A DNA stretch of 64,000 nt, from assembly GCA_963736285.1 (NCBI GenBank), contig CAVTOA010000003.1:1433831-1497830 (forward strand), read 5' to 3'. Position numbers and translations under genes: made by a program. The notes under the pieces are model-generated. The model was not told the DNA's origin. It did not search any database and was given only the letters and a program-made list of their open reading frames with translations. This document shows positions 44,673 through 52,509 of the stretch, piece after piece. Origin of the DNA: CAVTOA01 sp963736285 (GTDB lineage: Bacteria > Actinomycetota > Actinomycetes > Mycobacteriales > QHCE01). Each line of letters starts with the position of its first letter. Within the stretch, counting starts at the first letter, position 1.

Positions 44673-45605
44673 GTGTACAAGGGCTTGCGGGTCGCGGCAG
44701 TCGTGCCCGCACATAACGAAGAAAAACTCATCGCCAAGACAGTGACGACCATGCCTGAGCTGGTCGACATCGTCATCGTCATCGACGATTGCTCGACCGA
44801 CGAGACGGCGAAGCGAGCGGCAGAAACGGGCGATCCACGTTTGCACGTGCTGCAACACGAGAAGAACACTGGCGTGGGCGGCTCCATCATCGACGGGCAC
44901 CGTCTGGCGCTCGAGCTTGGTGCCGACGTCAACGTGATCATGGCCGGCGATGCGCAAATGGACCCCGACTATTTGCCGGCGCTCCTCGACCCGATCGCCG
45001 AGGACGGCTACGGCTTCACCAAGGCCAACCGGTTCTTTTCTCGTGCCGGGTTAAAGGGCATGCCGAAGTCGCGAGTGTTCGGGAGCATCATGCTCTCGTT
45101 CGCGACCAAAATGGCCAGTGGTTATTGGCACTTGTTTGATCCGCAGAATGGCTACACCGCGATCACCAAGGAGTCGTTGGCGCGCATCGACCTGGACCGC
45201 ATCTCACAGGGTTACTCGTTTGAGAACGATCTACTTGTCACCCTGAATATTGCGAACGTGCGCGCCCGAGATGTGCCGATCCCGGGCGTCTATGGCGAAG
45301 AAGTTTCCGGAATGAAGATGCATAAGGTCATTCCGCAAATCTCCAGTTTGCTCATTCGGGGCTTCTGGCGTCGCATTTTCCGCAAGCACGTGATGATGTC
45401 ATTCTCGCCGATCGCATTGATGCTGTTTATGGGCATGTTCCTGACTTTGGTGGGCGTCGGCGCGGGCATCTGGGTGGTGGCACATACCCTCGGTGCGCCA
45501 ACGGCGAGTGCCGGAAGCGTGCTGCTGAGCGTGGGGCCGCTGCTCGTAGGCATCAACATGTTGGTGCAAGCCCTAGCAATGGACATGCGAGAAACGCCTG
45601 AATGA
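44673..45605 (+). CDS. GT2 glycosyltransferase, polyprenyl-phosphate type with C-terminal helices
   Basis: 310 residues. VAAVVPAHNEEKLIAKTV, VIDDCSTDET and VIMAGDAQMDPDYLP (D-x-D region) define a GT-A fold; DPQNGYTAITKESL and SFENDLLVTLNIAN follow. Two C-terminal membrane helices (SFSPIALMLFMGMFLTLVGV, SVLLSVGPLLVGINMLVQAL) resemble DPM1/GtrB-like enzymes that load a sugar on a polyprenyl phosphate. GTG 44673 is 3 bases after the oxidoreductase stop. Last gene of the glycan operon. Confidence 0.92.
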   Translation: MYKGLRVAAVVPAHNEEKLIAKTVTTMPELVDIVIVIDDCSTDETAKRAAETGDPRLHVLQHEKNTGVGGSIIDGHRLALELGADVNVIMAGDAQMDPDYLPALLDPIAEDGYGFTKANRFFSRAGLKGMPKSRVFGSIMLSFATKMASGYWHLFDPQNGYTAITKESLARIDLDRISQGYSFENDLLVTLNIANVRARDVPIPGVYGEEVSGMKMHKVIPQISSLLIRGFWRRIFRKHVMMSFSPIALMLFMGMFLTLVGVGAGIWVVAHTLGAPTASAGSVLLSVGPLLVGINMLVQALAMDMRETPE

Positions 45606-45606
45606 G

Positions 45607-45708
45607 GTTCGCGTGTGGGTTGTCTTCTGCCGGCGTTCTCGTCGCCTTGTGTGCATTAAGCACACGGCGGCTCCTGCGGCCTTGGCAGAAGACAACCCAC
45701 ACGCGAAC
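45607..45708. repeat. Large nested palindrome after the glycan operon
   Basis: A 25-bp perfect outer inverted repeat (45607-45631, GTTCGCGTGTGGGTTGTCTT then CTGCC; complement 45684-45708) encloses an inner hairpin (CGCC TT GTGTGC at 45643-45654 with GCACAC GGCG at 45660-45669). There is no T-tract. It starts 2 bases after the operon's stop codon. It could terminate transcription without Us or be an extruding cruciform or a mobile palindromic unit. Confidence 0.85.
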
Positions 45709-45774
45709 TCTTGGTTTGATCTTTCGCACAATGGACAGTTGTATTAACCGCAGTTGTCGTAGTTCCACATGGGG

Positions 45775-47106
45775 CTAGGACAACTGTGCGTCTATAGCAG
45801 AGATCAACCCGTCTTCGACCCCGTTGGTGCCAGCGCGAAAATGCCCGAGGCGGGCGTAATACACAAGCGAGCCACCGGCGATGCCGGGAAAGTCAGTATC
45901 CCAACCTCCGGCATACGAGCCGCCTGAGCGGATATACGGCAACAACTCATTCGACGGGACATAGCACGGAGTCTCGTTGGCATACCCACCGATCATGAGC
46001 GCGTCAGTGCCGCCATACCGGTAGCGGAAATATTCGGCGTAGCCAGAAACCAATTCGCTGCCGACAAAGGCTATTTGGAGTTGTGGACCACCTTGGAGCT
46101 TCCATACCTGTACCGGAATGGGCACGGTGGTAGCAAAGGAATGCGCATCGATCTGGGCGATCATGGTGTTTGCGTGCCGGATGTATCCGATAGGCAGTGA
46201 TCCATTGGCCGCACGGCTTTGATAGGCGGCGCGAACCTGCGCCAGGTTGCTGGGTGTATCGGTGATGTCCAGTGGCAGGTTCGTGTCCGCATAGGACGTT
46301 TGGATTGGTCCGGTGATTGTTCGTCCCGAGCTGTTTGCCGCTGCCACCACGGCGGAACCTAACTGCGCACCAAGCTGATCCCGCAGCGCCCAGCCCCGTG
46401 ACCCAGAGGGGTCTTGATCGCCGGCCGCACCAGGCACAAACAGGGCGGTGCAGCCAGGAAATGCTGACTCAATGGCGGCGGCGGCACCTGATGGAAAGTC
46501 TCCGTCCCATTTGGTTTGACTTCCTGCGGCGACCGGGTGGCATCCATAGCTAAACAAGATCGCTTTGGGTACGCCGTTGCTGTTTCGCGCGACCAGCACT
46601 GGGACGGCGGTCTCCGCATGAGACAGTCCTTCCCGGTTGTATGACCAGTTTTGACTGGTCACGTGGTAGTCCAGCGTGCACGGTATTTTGGTTGCGTTAA
46701 GGGCCGACTGGACCAGATTGACGATTTTGGTCCGCATCGCAGTTCCGTAAGCGGTCATCTGAGATGTATTGGTCAGGCCGTAAGAGATGAACGGCTCGAG
46801 CGTGTCCTTCAAGGCAGCGCTGTTGTGGGTGTGGGTGGAGAGCAGCACGAAATCGGAATTGCTCCAGCTGGTGAGGCCCGCAATGTCGGCGCGAATTGCT
46901 TGGTTGAGGTAGCGCGGCCAGCCAAGAGTGTCTGCGGTGACGATTGCGTTGGGATAGCCGTCGTCCCACATCACTACGCATCGTGCCTGGACGGGGTTCT
47001 TGGTGCCGGTAGCAAGGCGCGGAGTTGTGGTTCCGTAGCCGGCCATTACTGCGTAGGAGTTAGTGGGTTTGATGTCGGTGCTGGCGGTGGAGATGGAGAT
47101 ACTCAT
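45775..47106 (-). CDS. Neutral/alkaline ceramidase-like hydrolase
   Basis: 443 residues. The metal and catalytic region shows LLSTHTHNSAALKDT, SYGCHPVAAGS and VPGAAGDQDPSG, the zinc-His and Ser/His motifs of the neutral ceramidase N-terminal domain. The family's C-terminal immunoglobulin-like domain is absent and there is no signal peptide, so the protein looks cytosolic, with a shorter length than classic ceramidases (about 650-700). The real substrate is uncertain. ATG 47106 follows a GAGG-like site (minus strand CTTGTGAGGAATC). Confidence 0.82.
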   Translation of the reverse strand: MSISISTASTDIKPTNSYAVMAGYGTTTPRLATGTKNPVQARCVVMWDDGYPNAIVTADTLGWPRYLNQAIRADIAGLTSWSNSDFVLLSTHTHNSAALKDTLEPFISYGLTNTSQMTAYGTAMRTKIVNLVQSALNATKIPCTLDYHVTSQNWSYNREGLSHAETAVPVLVARNSNGVPKAILFSYGCHPVAAGSQTKWDGDFPSGAAAAIESAFPGCTALFVPGAAGDQDPSGSRGWALRDQLGAQLGSAVVAAANSSGRTITGPIQTSYADTNLPLDITDTPSNLAQVRAAYQSRAANGSLPIGYIRHANTMIAQIDAHSFATTVPIPVQVWKLQGGPQLQIAFVGSELVSGYAEYFRYRYGGTDALMIGGYANETPCYVPSNELLPYIRSGGSYAGGWDTDFPGIAGGSLVYYARLGHFRAGTNGVEDGLISAIDAQLS

Positions 47107-47358
47107 GATTCCTCACAAGGGCGGCTACTGTGTGTGTCCAAATGACTACACAACTGTGATTAGACGCTAAGTGAATTTCCGTAAAAATAATCATTAATAG
47201 GTGAAATGAATCATCAATCGACACTTGAGGGTGAGTGCTGCCTAGGGCGCCTACCTAGTGGGCCCGTTTAGTGCCGCACCGTCCCGTCCCATGCTTTCTG
47301 CTTGTGGCGGGTACGTCATGACTACACGGCTACTCATGGCCGATGAAGGGCGCTCATC

Positions 47359-48255
47359 GTGCAGTCTCGCTCATTTGCCCGGGTACTCGCGTTTAGCGAT
47401 GCCATCGTCGCCATCGCCGTGACTTTGCTTGTGCTGCCATTAGTCGATGTGGCGCGGCAAACCGAAAAGCTTCCGCTTGCCACTGTGCTCCATCAGCATG
47501 CGGGCGACTTTCTGGCCTTTGTGCTCTCGTTTTTCGTGATCACTCTCTTCTGGCGGATCCATCATCGTCTGTTTGACCTACTCGAGCGGTTCGACGAGAC
47601 TCTGCTGACCCTCAATACCTGTTGGCTGTTGTGCGTCGCGTTTCTGCCAGTACCCACGGCGGTATTGACTTTCGGGTCTGGCCCTGGCACAGGCTCGGCG
47701 GTGCTGTACTCGGCAAATCTCTTCGCGGTAGCGGTCATGGGGTACGCGCTCTCGCGCTGGATCCGCGGGCACCCTGCGTTGCAGCGTCCGGGTGTTCGCG
47801 ACGCCGCCGCCCAGGGCACTCATCGTGGATTGGTGGCATGCATCGTTCTGGGCGTGACGACGGTGCTGTCGGTAGTGCTCGGGTCGACGGCGCTCGTGTT
47901 GTTGGCGTTGATGCCGCTTGGCCAGTCTCTGGTAGCGCGAAGGCGGCGGCGCAAAGACGAGAAAGCGCAGCGGCGCAGTAGGGCTTGTGACTGTCAACCT
48001 GTGGAAGTGGACCAAAGACGACTGCCCGCCGACGTCGGAGCCTGGCTGAGAGGATGGGGAACATGGCGGATCTTTCCCAGTTCCAGCACCCCCGTTTCGC
48101 TCGCGTTTACGAGCGAGCCAGTGCCGAATCCGAGCAACGGGGCACCGCCGAATATCGGGAGCGATTGCTGGCTGGGCTTTCTGGCCGAGTCATCGAGGTC
48201 GGCGCGGGCAATGGGCTCAACTTCAGCCATTACCCGAATGCTGTCACCGAGGTAG
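47359..48255 (+). CDS. TMEM175-family (DUF1211) potassium channel-like protein with anomalous C-terminus
   Basis: 298 residues as read. FARVLAFSDAIVAIAVTLLV carries the R-x3-F-S-D signature of bacterial TMEM175 pore helix 1; further helices follow to about residue 200, the normal family length. The remaining 90-100 residues are Arg/Pro/Ser-rich, not membrane-like, and run out of frame through the first 190-200 bases of the next gene. A lost stop or a frameshift near 47980-48050 is likely. It probably conducts K+ as a dimer or tetramer if intact. Confidence 0.8.
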   Translation: MQSRSFARVLAFSDAIVAIAVTLLVLPLVDVARQTEKLPLATVLHQHAGDFLAFVLSFFVITLFWRIHHRLFDLLERFDETLLTLNTCWLLCVAFLPVPTAVLTFGSGPGTGSAVLYSANLFAVAVMGYALSRWIRGHPALQRPGVRDAAAQGTHRGLVACIVLGVTTVLSVVLGSTALVLLALMPLGQSLVARRRRRKDEKAQRRSRACDCQPVEVDQRRLPADVGAWLRGWGTWRIFPSSSTPVSLAFTSEPVPNPSNGAPPNIGSDCWLGFLAESSRSARAMGSTSAITRMLSPR

Positions 48256-48704
48256 TCGCCGTCGAGCCGGAGAACCAACTGCGTGCTCTCGCGCAAAGCG
48301 CCGCGAGTCGGGCGACGGTGCCGGTGCGAGTTGTTGCCGGGCAGGCGGAGGCGTTGTCGGCGGAGGACGGCAGCTTCGATGCGGCGGTTGCCTCACTTGT
48401 CTTGTGTTCGGTTGCCGACGTCAGTGTCGCGCTCACGGAAATCTGGCGCGTCCTGGAACCTGGCGGGCAGCTGCGATTCTTTGAACACGTCCGCTCGTCG
48501 AGCCCGCTGCTCGGCTTTCTCCAGGACGCCATTACGCCACTGTGGAAACGTGCTGCCGGTGGATGCCACCCCAATCGTGACACGGCTATGTCGATTCGCG
48601 AGGCCGGCTTCGAGATCGAACGCTTCGAGCGCATTTACTACTCCCCACAGCGCTTCGTGCCCACACAAGCGCACATCCTCGGTCGGGCAGTCAAGCCAAG
48701 CTGA
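48063..48704 (+). CDS. Class I SAM-dependent methyltransferase (UbiE/Methyltransf_11 type)
   Basis: 213 residues. RVIEVGAGNGLNFSHYP is motif I, VVAVEPENQLRALA the acidic loop, FDAAVASLVLCSVAD and RVLEPGGQLRFFEHVR the later motifs, like thiol/lipid methyltransferases of the METTL7-like group. Start ATG 48063 or 48054 (both have plausible Shine-Dalgarno sequence AGAGG). Its N-terminal coding sequence lies under the extended TMEM175 frame. Substrate unknown. Confidence 0.9.
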   Translation: MADLSQFQHPRFARVYERASAESEQRGTAEYRERLLAGLSGRVIEVGAGNGLNFSHYPNAVTEVVAVEPENQLRALAQSAASRATVPVRVVAGQAEALSAEDGSFDAAVASLVLCSVADVSVALTEIWRVLEPGGQLRFFEHVRSSSPLLGFLQDAITPLWKRAAGGCHPNRDTAMSIREAGFEIERFERIYYSPQRFVPTQAHILGRAVKPS

Positions 48705-48745
48705 GCTCCGGCAAATTCTCGCATTGTCATTCCTATGATGATTGC

Positions 48746-48982
48746 ATGACAAAGACGAAGTCAGTGACGATCACCTTTCCTACCGATGTGTTGGATCGGT
48801 TGCGCAGTGATGCGCAGGAGGCGCACGCTCGTTCGCTGTCGTCTTATGTCACACAGCTGGTACGGGAACGCCAAGATGAGAGAACCTTCGATGAAATTTT
48901 GGCCGAGTTCGAGCCGACTCCGCAGTCCCAAGCGTGGGCGGACAGTGTGCGTGGAGTTGCCGCTCAGGACAAAGCTGCGTGA
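48746..48982 (+). CDS. Antitoxin, ribbon-helix-helix/VapB-like
   Basis: 78 residues. KSVTITFPTDVLDRLRSDAQ is a ribbon-helix-helix-like DNA-binding start, followed by SLSSYVTQLVRERQDERTF and an acidic toxin-binding tail. The stop overlaps the toxin's GTG (GTGA). A short dyad (TGTCAT...ATGACA) just before the ATG may be its own operator. The partner toxin is frameshifted. Confidence 0.82.
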   Translation: MTKTKSVTITFPTDVLDRLRSDAQEAHARSLSSYVTQLVRERQDERTFDEILAEFEPTPQSQAWADSVRGVAAQDKAA

Positions 48983-49358
48983 GCGGCTATGTACTCGATG
49001 CTGGTGCGCTGATAGGTATCGATCGGAGCGATCCTCGCATGATGACGTTGCTCAAGGACGCCAAAGCGGCCAGCGAAAAGGTAGTGGTGCCGGTGACTGT
49101 GGTAATCCAGGCTTGGCGGGATGGGGCAAAGCACGCCATGCTTGCCGCTTTCTCAAAGCACCATGGATCGACATTGTGCCAGTCGATCTGCCCACGGACA
49201 AAGCGGCGGGGGCGTTGCTCGCTCGAACCGCCACTCGCGATGCCGTAGATGCCTCCGTTGTCGCCGTTGCCAAAAAATTTCGGATTAACACCATCATCAC
49301 CTCCGACCCCGGAGACATAGCCCGACTAGGACCCTCGTTGCGCATACACACTATTTAG
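48979..49358 (+). pseudogene. PIN-domain toxin (VapC) interrupted by a frameshift
   Basis: GTG 48979 opens VSGYVLDAGALIGIDRSDPR with the PIN Asp, then VVVPVTVVIQAWRDGAKHAM. Around 49140-49152 the family sequence moves to another frame: RFLKAPWIDIVPVDLPTDKA, then LARTATRDAVDASVVAVAKK, TIITSDPGDIARL with the remaining acidic residues. In the first frame translation runs on to 49248 out of family. One indel would restore about 126 residues. Either the toxin is inactivated or the sequence contains an error. Confidence 0.82.
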
Positions 49359-49423
49359 TCAAGAGCTGATGATCTTCGCAGTAGCGCTACTACATGAACC
49401 TAGGCCGGTGAGTGTTTTGCGAG

Positions 49424-49497
49424 TGGGGCGGGTGGGACTCGAACCCACGGCCAAAGGATTATGAGTCCTCTGCTCTAACCGGCTGAGCTACCGCCCC
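49424..49497 (-). tRNA. tRNA with CAT anticodon, probably tRNA-Met (elongator)
   Basis: 74 nt: acceptor GGGGCGG/CCGCCCC, D-stem GCTC/GAGC, anticodon stem GAGGA/TCCTT with loop CTCATAA, T-arm GTGGGTTCGAGTCCCAC, discriminator A. CCA is not encoded. A perfect acceptor stem argues against initiator tRNA. A lysidine-modified tRNA-Ile(CAT) cannot be excluded by eye. Confidence 0.93.
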
Positions 49498-49601
49498 GGT
49501 TTGACACACGGCACTGTATACCGAGCCAGATCGCCGCATAACGGCAGCCCGGAATGCTAGTTCTGGCACAACTTCTGGCCCGGTATCCATGGCCGCGTTA
49601 A

Positions 49602-50243
49602 TTAGGAGAAGTCTGGCTTCTCGGTGCGAGTCCGCTTGAGTTCGAAGAAGTAGGGGTAGTCGGCGAGCATGCGTGCTCCGTCAAAGATGCGGCCTGCTTC
49701 TTCGCCACGGGGGATCCGCGACAGCACTGGGCCGAAATAAGCGGCTCCGCCCACGTGTACTACAGGTGTGCCCACCTCGTCGCCCACTGGGTCCATCCCG
49801 TGGCGGTGGCTTTCACGCAGCTCGACGTCGTATTCGTCGGTATCGGCCGCGGCAGCCAGCGCAGCCGGTAGGCCGAGTTCGGCAAGCGCCTCGCTGGTGA
49901 CCTGCTGGACGTTTTTATTGCCGTGGTGGTGAATCAGAGTACCCAGGGCGGTGTAGAGATCGCGGAGCACGTCTTCGCCATGCTGTTGCGCCGCGGCGGT
50001 GCAGACTCGCACATGTGCCCAGCCCTGGTTCATCCGAGCCTGGTACTGGGGTGGCAGTTCGCGACCCTCGTTCAGCACGGACAGGCTCATGACGTGGAAA
50101 TGCACCGTAATGGGGCGGACGTTCTCTACCTCAAGCAGCCACCGGGAAGTGATCCACGCCCACGGACACATGGGGTCAAACCACATGTCCACAGTGGTCT
50201 TTTCGGCTTGGCTTGTTGCCGCAGACGGGTTTAATACGGTCAT
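49602..50243 (-). CDS. DsbA-family mycothiol-dependent nitroreductase-like protein (Rv2466c type)
   Basis: 213 residues. VDMWFDPMCPWAWITSRWLL contains the C-P-W-A site with a single catalytic Cys, followed by the helical insertion and GTPVVHVGGAAYFGPVLSRI with the cis-Pro. Length and motif match Rv2466c, which uses mycothiol and is under SigH control in mycobacteria. Cytosolic. ATG 50243 has AGAGAG upstream; the longer frame to 50390 is not conserved-looking. Fits the SigR/RsrA stress system at the start of the window. Confidence 0.9.
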   Translation of the reverse strand: MTVLNPSAATSQAEKTTVDMWFDPMCPWAWITSRWLLEVENVRPITVHFHVMSLSVLNEGRELPPQYQARMNQGWAHVRVCTAAAQQHGEDVLRDLYTALGTLIHHHGNKNVQQVTSEALAELGLPAALAAAADTDEYDVELRESHRHGMDPVGDEVGTPVVHVGGAAYFGPVLSRIPRGEEAGRIFDGARMLADYPYFFELKRTRTEKPDFS

Positions 50244-50273
50244 AAGCTTCTCTCTTGTTTGGCGTTCGCGGTA

Positions 50274-50292
50274 ATCCCTTATATATAGGGAT
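50274..50292. promoter_or_regulatory. Dyad in the promoter region of the DsbA-like gene
   Basis: ATCCCT TATATAT AGGGAT is an inverted repeat located 31-49 bases before the start codon at 50243. Spacing is right for a promoter-overlapping operator. No regulator is identified. Confidence 0.35.
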
Positions 50293-50470
50293 CTGGAGTT
50301 CTCGTGCATTCCCGGCGTATACACGGCGGCGAGAAGCGGACAAATAGGAAGCGCCGAGAGTTGTTCCTTGGCGGGGATTTGCCGCGTCATGATCCACTAT
50401 GTGGTTACGGTGATACGCGGAGTAGCAGGGCATGGGCCTTGCTGGTGGCAGGGAGGGGTGGTGGTAGGCG

Positions 50471-51094
50471 ATGACGTCTCTACTCGTCCCCATCGGCCAC
50501 TCTGTGGGGCCTCTCTTCGCCGCGAGCGGCGTGCAGGCACCCGACAGTTACGACATTCGTTACGGGGACGGCATTTTCTCGATTGACTCAGAGGAGTTGC
50601 GGATTTGGTCCCTCGCGCACGGGGACCCGCGTCGTGTGACTCAGGAGCCAGCCTCCCGTAAGACAGTTGTCGACGCGGCGGGGGATATGCGGCCTCAGGC
50701 CGTGATACAGGTCATTGATCGCCTGCGAGACGTGGGTCTGCTTGCCGAGTTTGAGCCTCGTACGGTCGCCGCCCGCGACTTCGCATATCGTCACAAATAG
50801 AACCATTGGCTCTTGGGCTCGGTAATACCGTCGAGACTCCCTGGTATTTCCAGATAGGACTTCCCCAACGCCCCACGTGTCATCGTCGGCTACGATGTTT
50901 ACTACCTATGGATGTTTCGCATTGCCATAGATCTTTGTGGGATGCATGTCAGTACATTGCCGAAGATCGCCAACAAACATCAGGCTGGACATGGTGAGGT
51001 AGAAATGGATCCAGACAGAATCTTGGCGCAGTTCATAGACGCGTTGCCAGCAATGGTTGCAACATCAACCGCCTACGTAGACCGAGTGAGGTGA
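50471..51094 (+). pseudogene. Frameshifted actinobacterial hypothetical protein
   Basis: Reads as one protein only if frames are switched repeatedly. Frame one (50471-50800) begins MTSLLVPIGHSVGPLFAASG and includes LRIWSLAHGDPRR and VIDRLRDVGLLAEFE. A second frame continues EPLALGLGNTVETPWYFQIG, a third APRVIVGYDVYYLWMF, back to SLWDACQYIAEDRQQ, and finally MDPDRILAQFIDALPAMVAT ending YVDRV. The order and style match an unnamed two-part actinobacterial protein I recall from other genomes. At least three indels are implied. A good Shine-Dalgarno (GGGAGGGG) precedes 50471, so the N-terminal 109 residues could still be made. Confidence 0.65.
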
Positions 51095-51535
51095 GGGAAA
51101 TGACCCCTAGCCTTCCAAGGGCTTGGCCCACAACTCCTCCCGGCGCGCGCAATTTGCCTAGCGCTGGCACGATTGGTAGCCCATCCGCAGTAATGAATCG
51201 TCCAGGACCTTGGGGCCCTGATCGGCAATCATTGGTGGGAAGCGCCGCTTCTGTTTATGGTGATGCAGAAAATAGGCCGGCTCCAACCGCAGCTGAAATT
51301 CGCAGCGGCCGCGCTGTGGTTACGGGAGGAGCAGCAGCTAGCTGCTCTCGCGGCAAGTGCCAGTCAATCAGCTGACTCCACAGGAGCTCTCGCGTTGTGA
51401 CTGCAGAGCCCAATTGCTTATCACCGCAGCCGTGGCGGAGGCCATAGCGGGCCGACAAGCGCTCAGCCCAGGCCATCAAGGTCGATAGGTGCGAAGAAGT
51501 TCAGGACTTAGGATCGCTAGACTCTCACATAGTCG

Positions 51536-51545
51536 CGATATATCG
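51536..51545. promoter_or_regulatory. Probable PadR operator
   Basis: CGATATATCG is a perfect 10-bp palindrome within GTCGCGATATATCGTGTTAG. AT-rich dyads of this type are bound by PadR-family repressors. It lies 64-74 bases before the first gene of the DUF4097-padR operon. Confidence 0.55.
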
Positions 51546-51554
51546 TGTTAGGGT

Positions 51555-51595
51555 AGTGGCTCGGTAGGCAATCACCTACCGAGCCACTTTTCTTT
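51555..51595 (+). terminator. Strong intrinsic terminator hairpin in front of the DUF4097 gene
   Basis: 14-bp perfect stem AGTGGCTCGGTAGG / CCTACCGAGCCACT (51555-51568, 51575-51588), loop CAATCA, followed by TTTTCTTT. It ends 15-20 bases before ATG 51610 and lies downstream of the PadR-type dyad, so it could either end upstream transcription or act as a leader attenuator. Confidence 0.88.
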
Positions 51596-51609
51596 CACGA
51601 GGTGTCGTC

Positions 51610-52509
51610 ATGTCGTCTCCTGCATCGCCTTCAACCCCGCATGAACCCCGGTCGTTTCAGATTCATCAGCCCAGTAAGCACACATTTGCCCGCGTAACCC
51701 AGCTGTTTATCAGTACATATAGGGGAATCGTCAACATCGTGGGCACCGACGGTCCGCCCACACTCGAGGTCTCTAGCATTGCGGGGCGCCCACTTAACGT
51801 TGAGTATCGCGACGGTCGGCTAGCTATAGACCACGGCAAGTGGCCAGGTTTTTGGCGTCAATTCAGCAGCAAACACAAGGCTGGCCCCATCGATCTCACA
51901 ATCGCGATACCTCGCGAGTGCATCGTGGATGCAAATTTGGTGACCTCGGGTGGCATCGTCTCTGGTCTGACTGCTGGGGCCAAGCTACGCAGTGTTGGCG
52001 GGGCGCTCACGATCGCCAATATGGCGGGCGCGATCGATGCGCACACCGTTTCCGGAAGCATCGAAGCGCAGCAGCTGACGGGCGAGATTCAAGCTGAAAC
52101 AGTCTCCGGAAGCATCGCGCTCATTGAGGCCGAAGCCGAGGTCTATGCCAAGACAGTGAGCGGCGCGGTCACGGTCGCGGTGGGCGAACGTCCAGATGGC
52201 ACCGTGCGAGTGAGCACTGTCTCTGGCGACGTCACCATCGAGGCACCCGCCCGGCCGGATGTGTCGGTCAGCTTCCACTCCACCACTGGTCACCTAGTGA
52301 CCGCATTCGACGAACTCAACCGCGCGGATATGCCCGGCATGCACTTCGCTAACGGAGTGCTCGGCAAGGGCACAGGGAAGCTCTGGGCCTCGTCGACAAG
52401 CGGCAGCATCTCGCTGCTTCGGCGGTCATCCGGGACGCGGTTCGATGTGGACAATCCAACGGATGACCAGCCCAGCTCTGCGGCGACGAACGCAGGGGAG
52501 GTGCGGTGA
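51610..52509 (+). CDS. DUF4097 beta-helix repeat protein
   Basis: 299 residues. From about residue 40 the protein consists of repeated short strands with the motif V-S-G-S/D-I/V (AHTVSGSIEAQQLTGEIQAE, TVSGSIALIEAE, KTVSGAVTVAVG, STVSGDVTIEAP), as in DUF4097/DUF4098 right-handed beta solenoids. There is no signal peptide. Paired with a padR gene, which it overlaps by 1 base; such pairs are common in Actinomycetota. Function unknown. Confidence 0.88.
   Translation: MSSPASPSTPHEPRSFQIHQPSKHTFARVTQLFISTYRGIVNIVGTDGPPTLEVSSIAGRPLNVEYRDGRLAIDHGKWPGFWRQFSSKHKAGPIDLTIAIPRECIVDANLVTSGGIVSGLTAGAKLRSVGGALTIANMAGAIDAHTVSGSIEAQQLTGEIQAETVSGSIALIEAEAEVYAKTVSGAVTVAVGERPDGTVRVSTVSGDVTIEAPARPDVSVSFHSTTGHLVTAFDELNRADMPGMHFANGVLGKGTGKLWASSTSGSISLLRRSSGTRFDVDNPTDDQPSSAATNAGEVR

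Larger units (their letters stand above)
51095..51609. other. Region between the pseudogene and the DUF4097 gene
   Basis: 515 bases. An ORF from 51100 to 51375 (Pro/Gly/Ala-rich) is open but shows no family and may be the decayed end of the preceding pseudogene. The last 75 bases hold a PadR-type operator and a strong hairpin, annotated separately. Confidence 0.4.

Noticed and set aside
50308..50313. GGGAAT on the minus strand as a SigR -35 element for the DsbA-like gene
   Set aside because: No GTT at the expected -10 spacing of 18-19 bases, so a SigR promoter cannot be claimed.
51100..51375. 92-residue Pro/Gly-rich ORF
   Set aside because: Weak start context, no family and located behind a decayed gene; probably degraded sequence.
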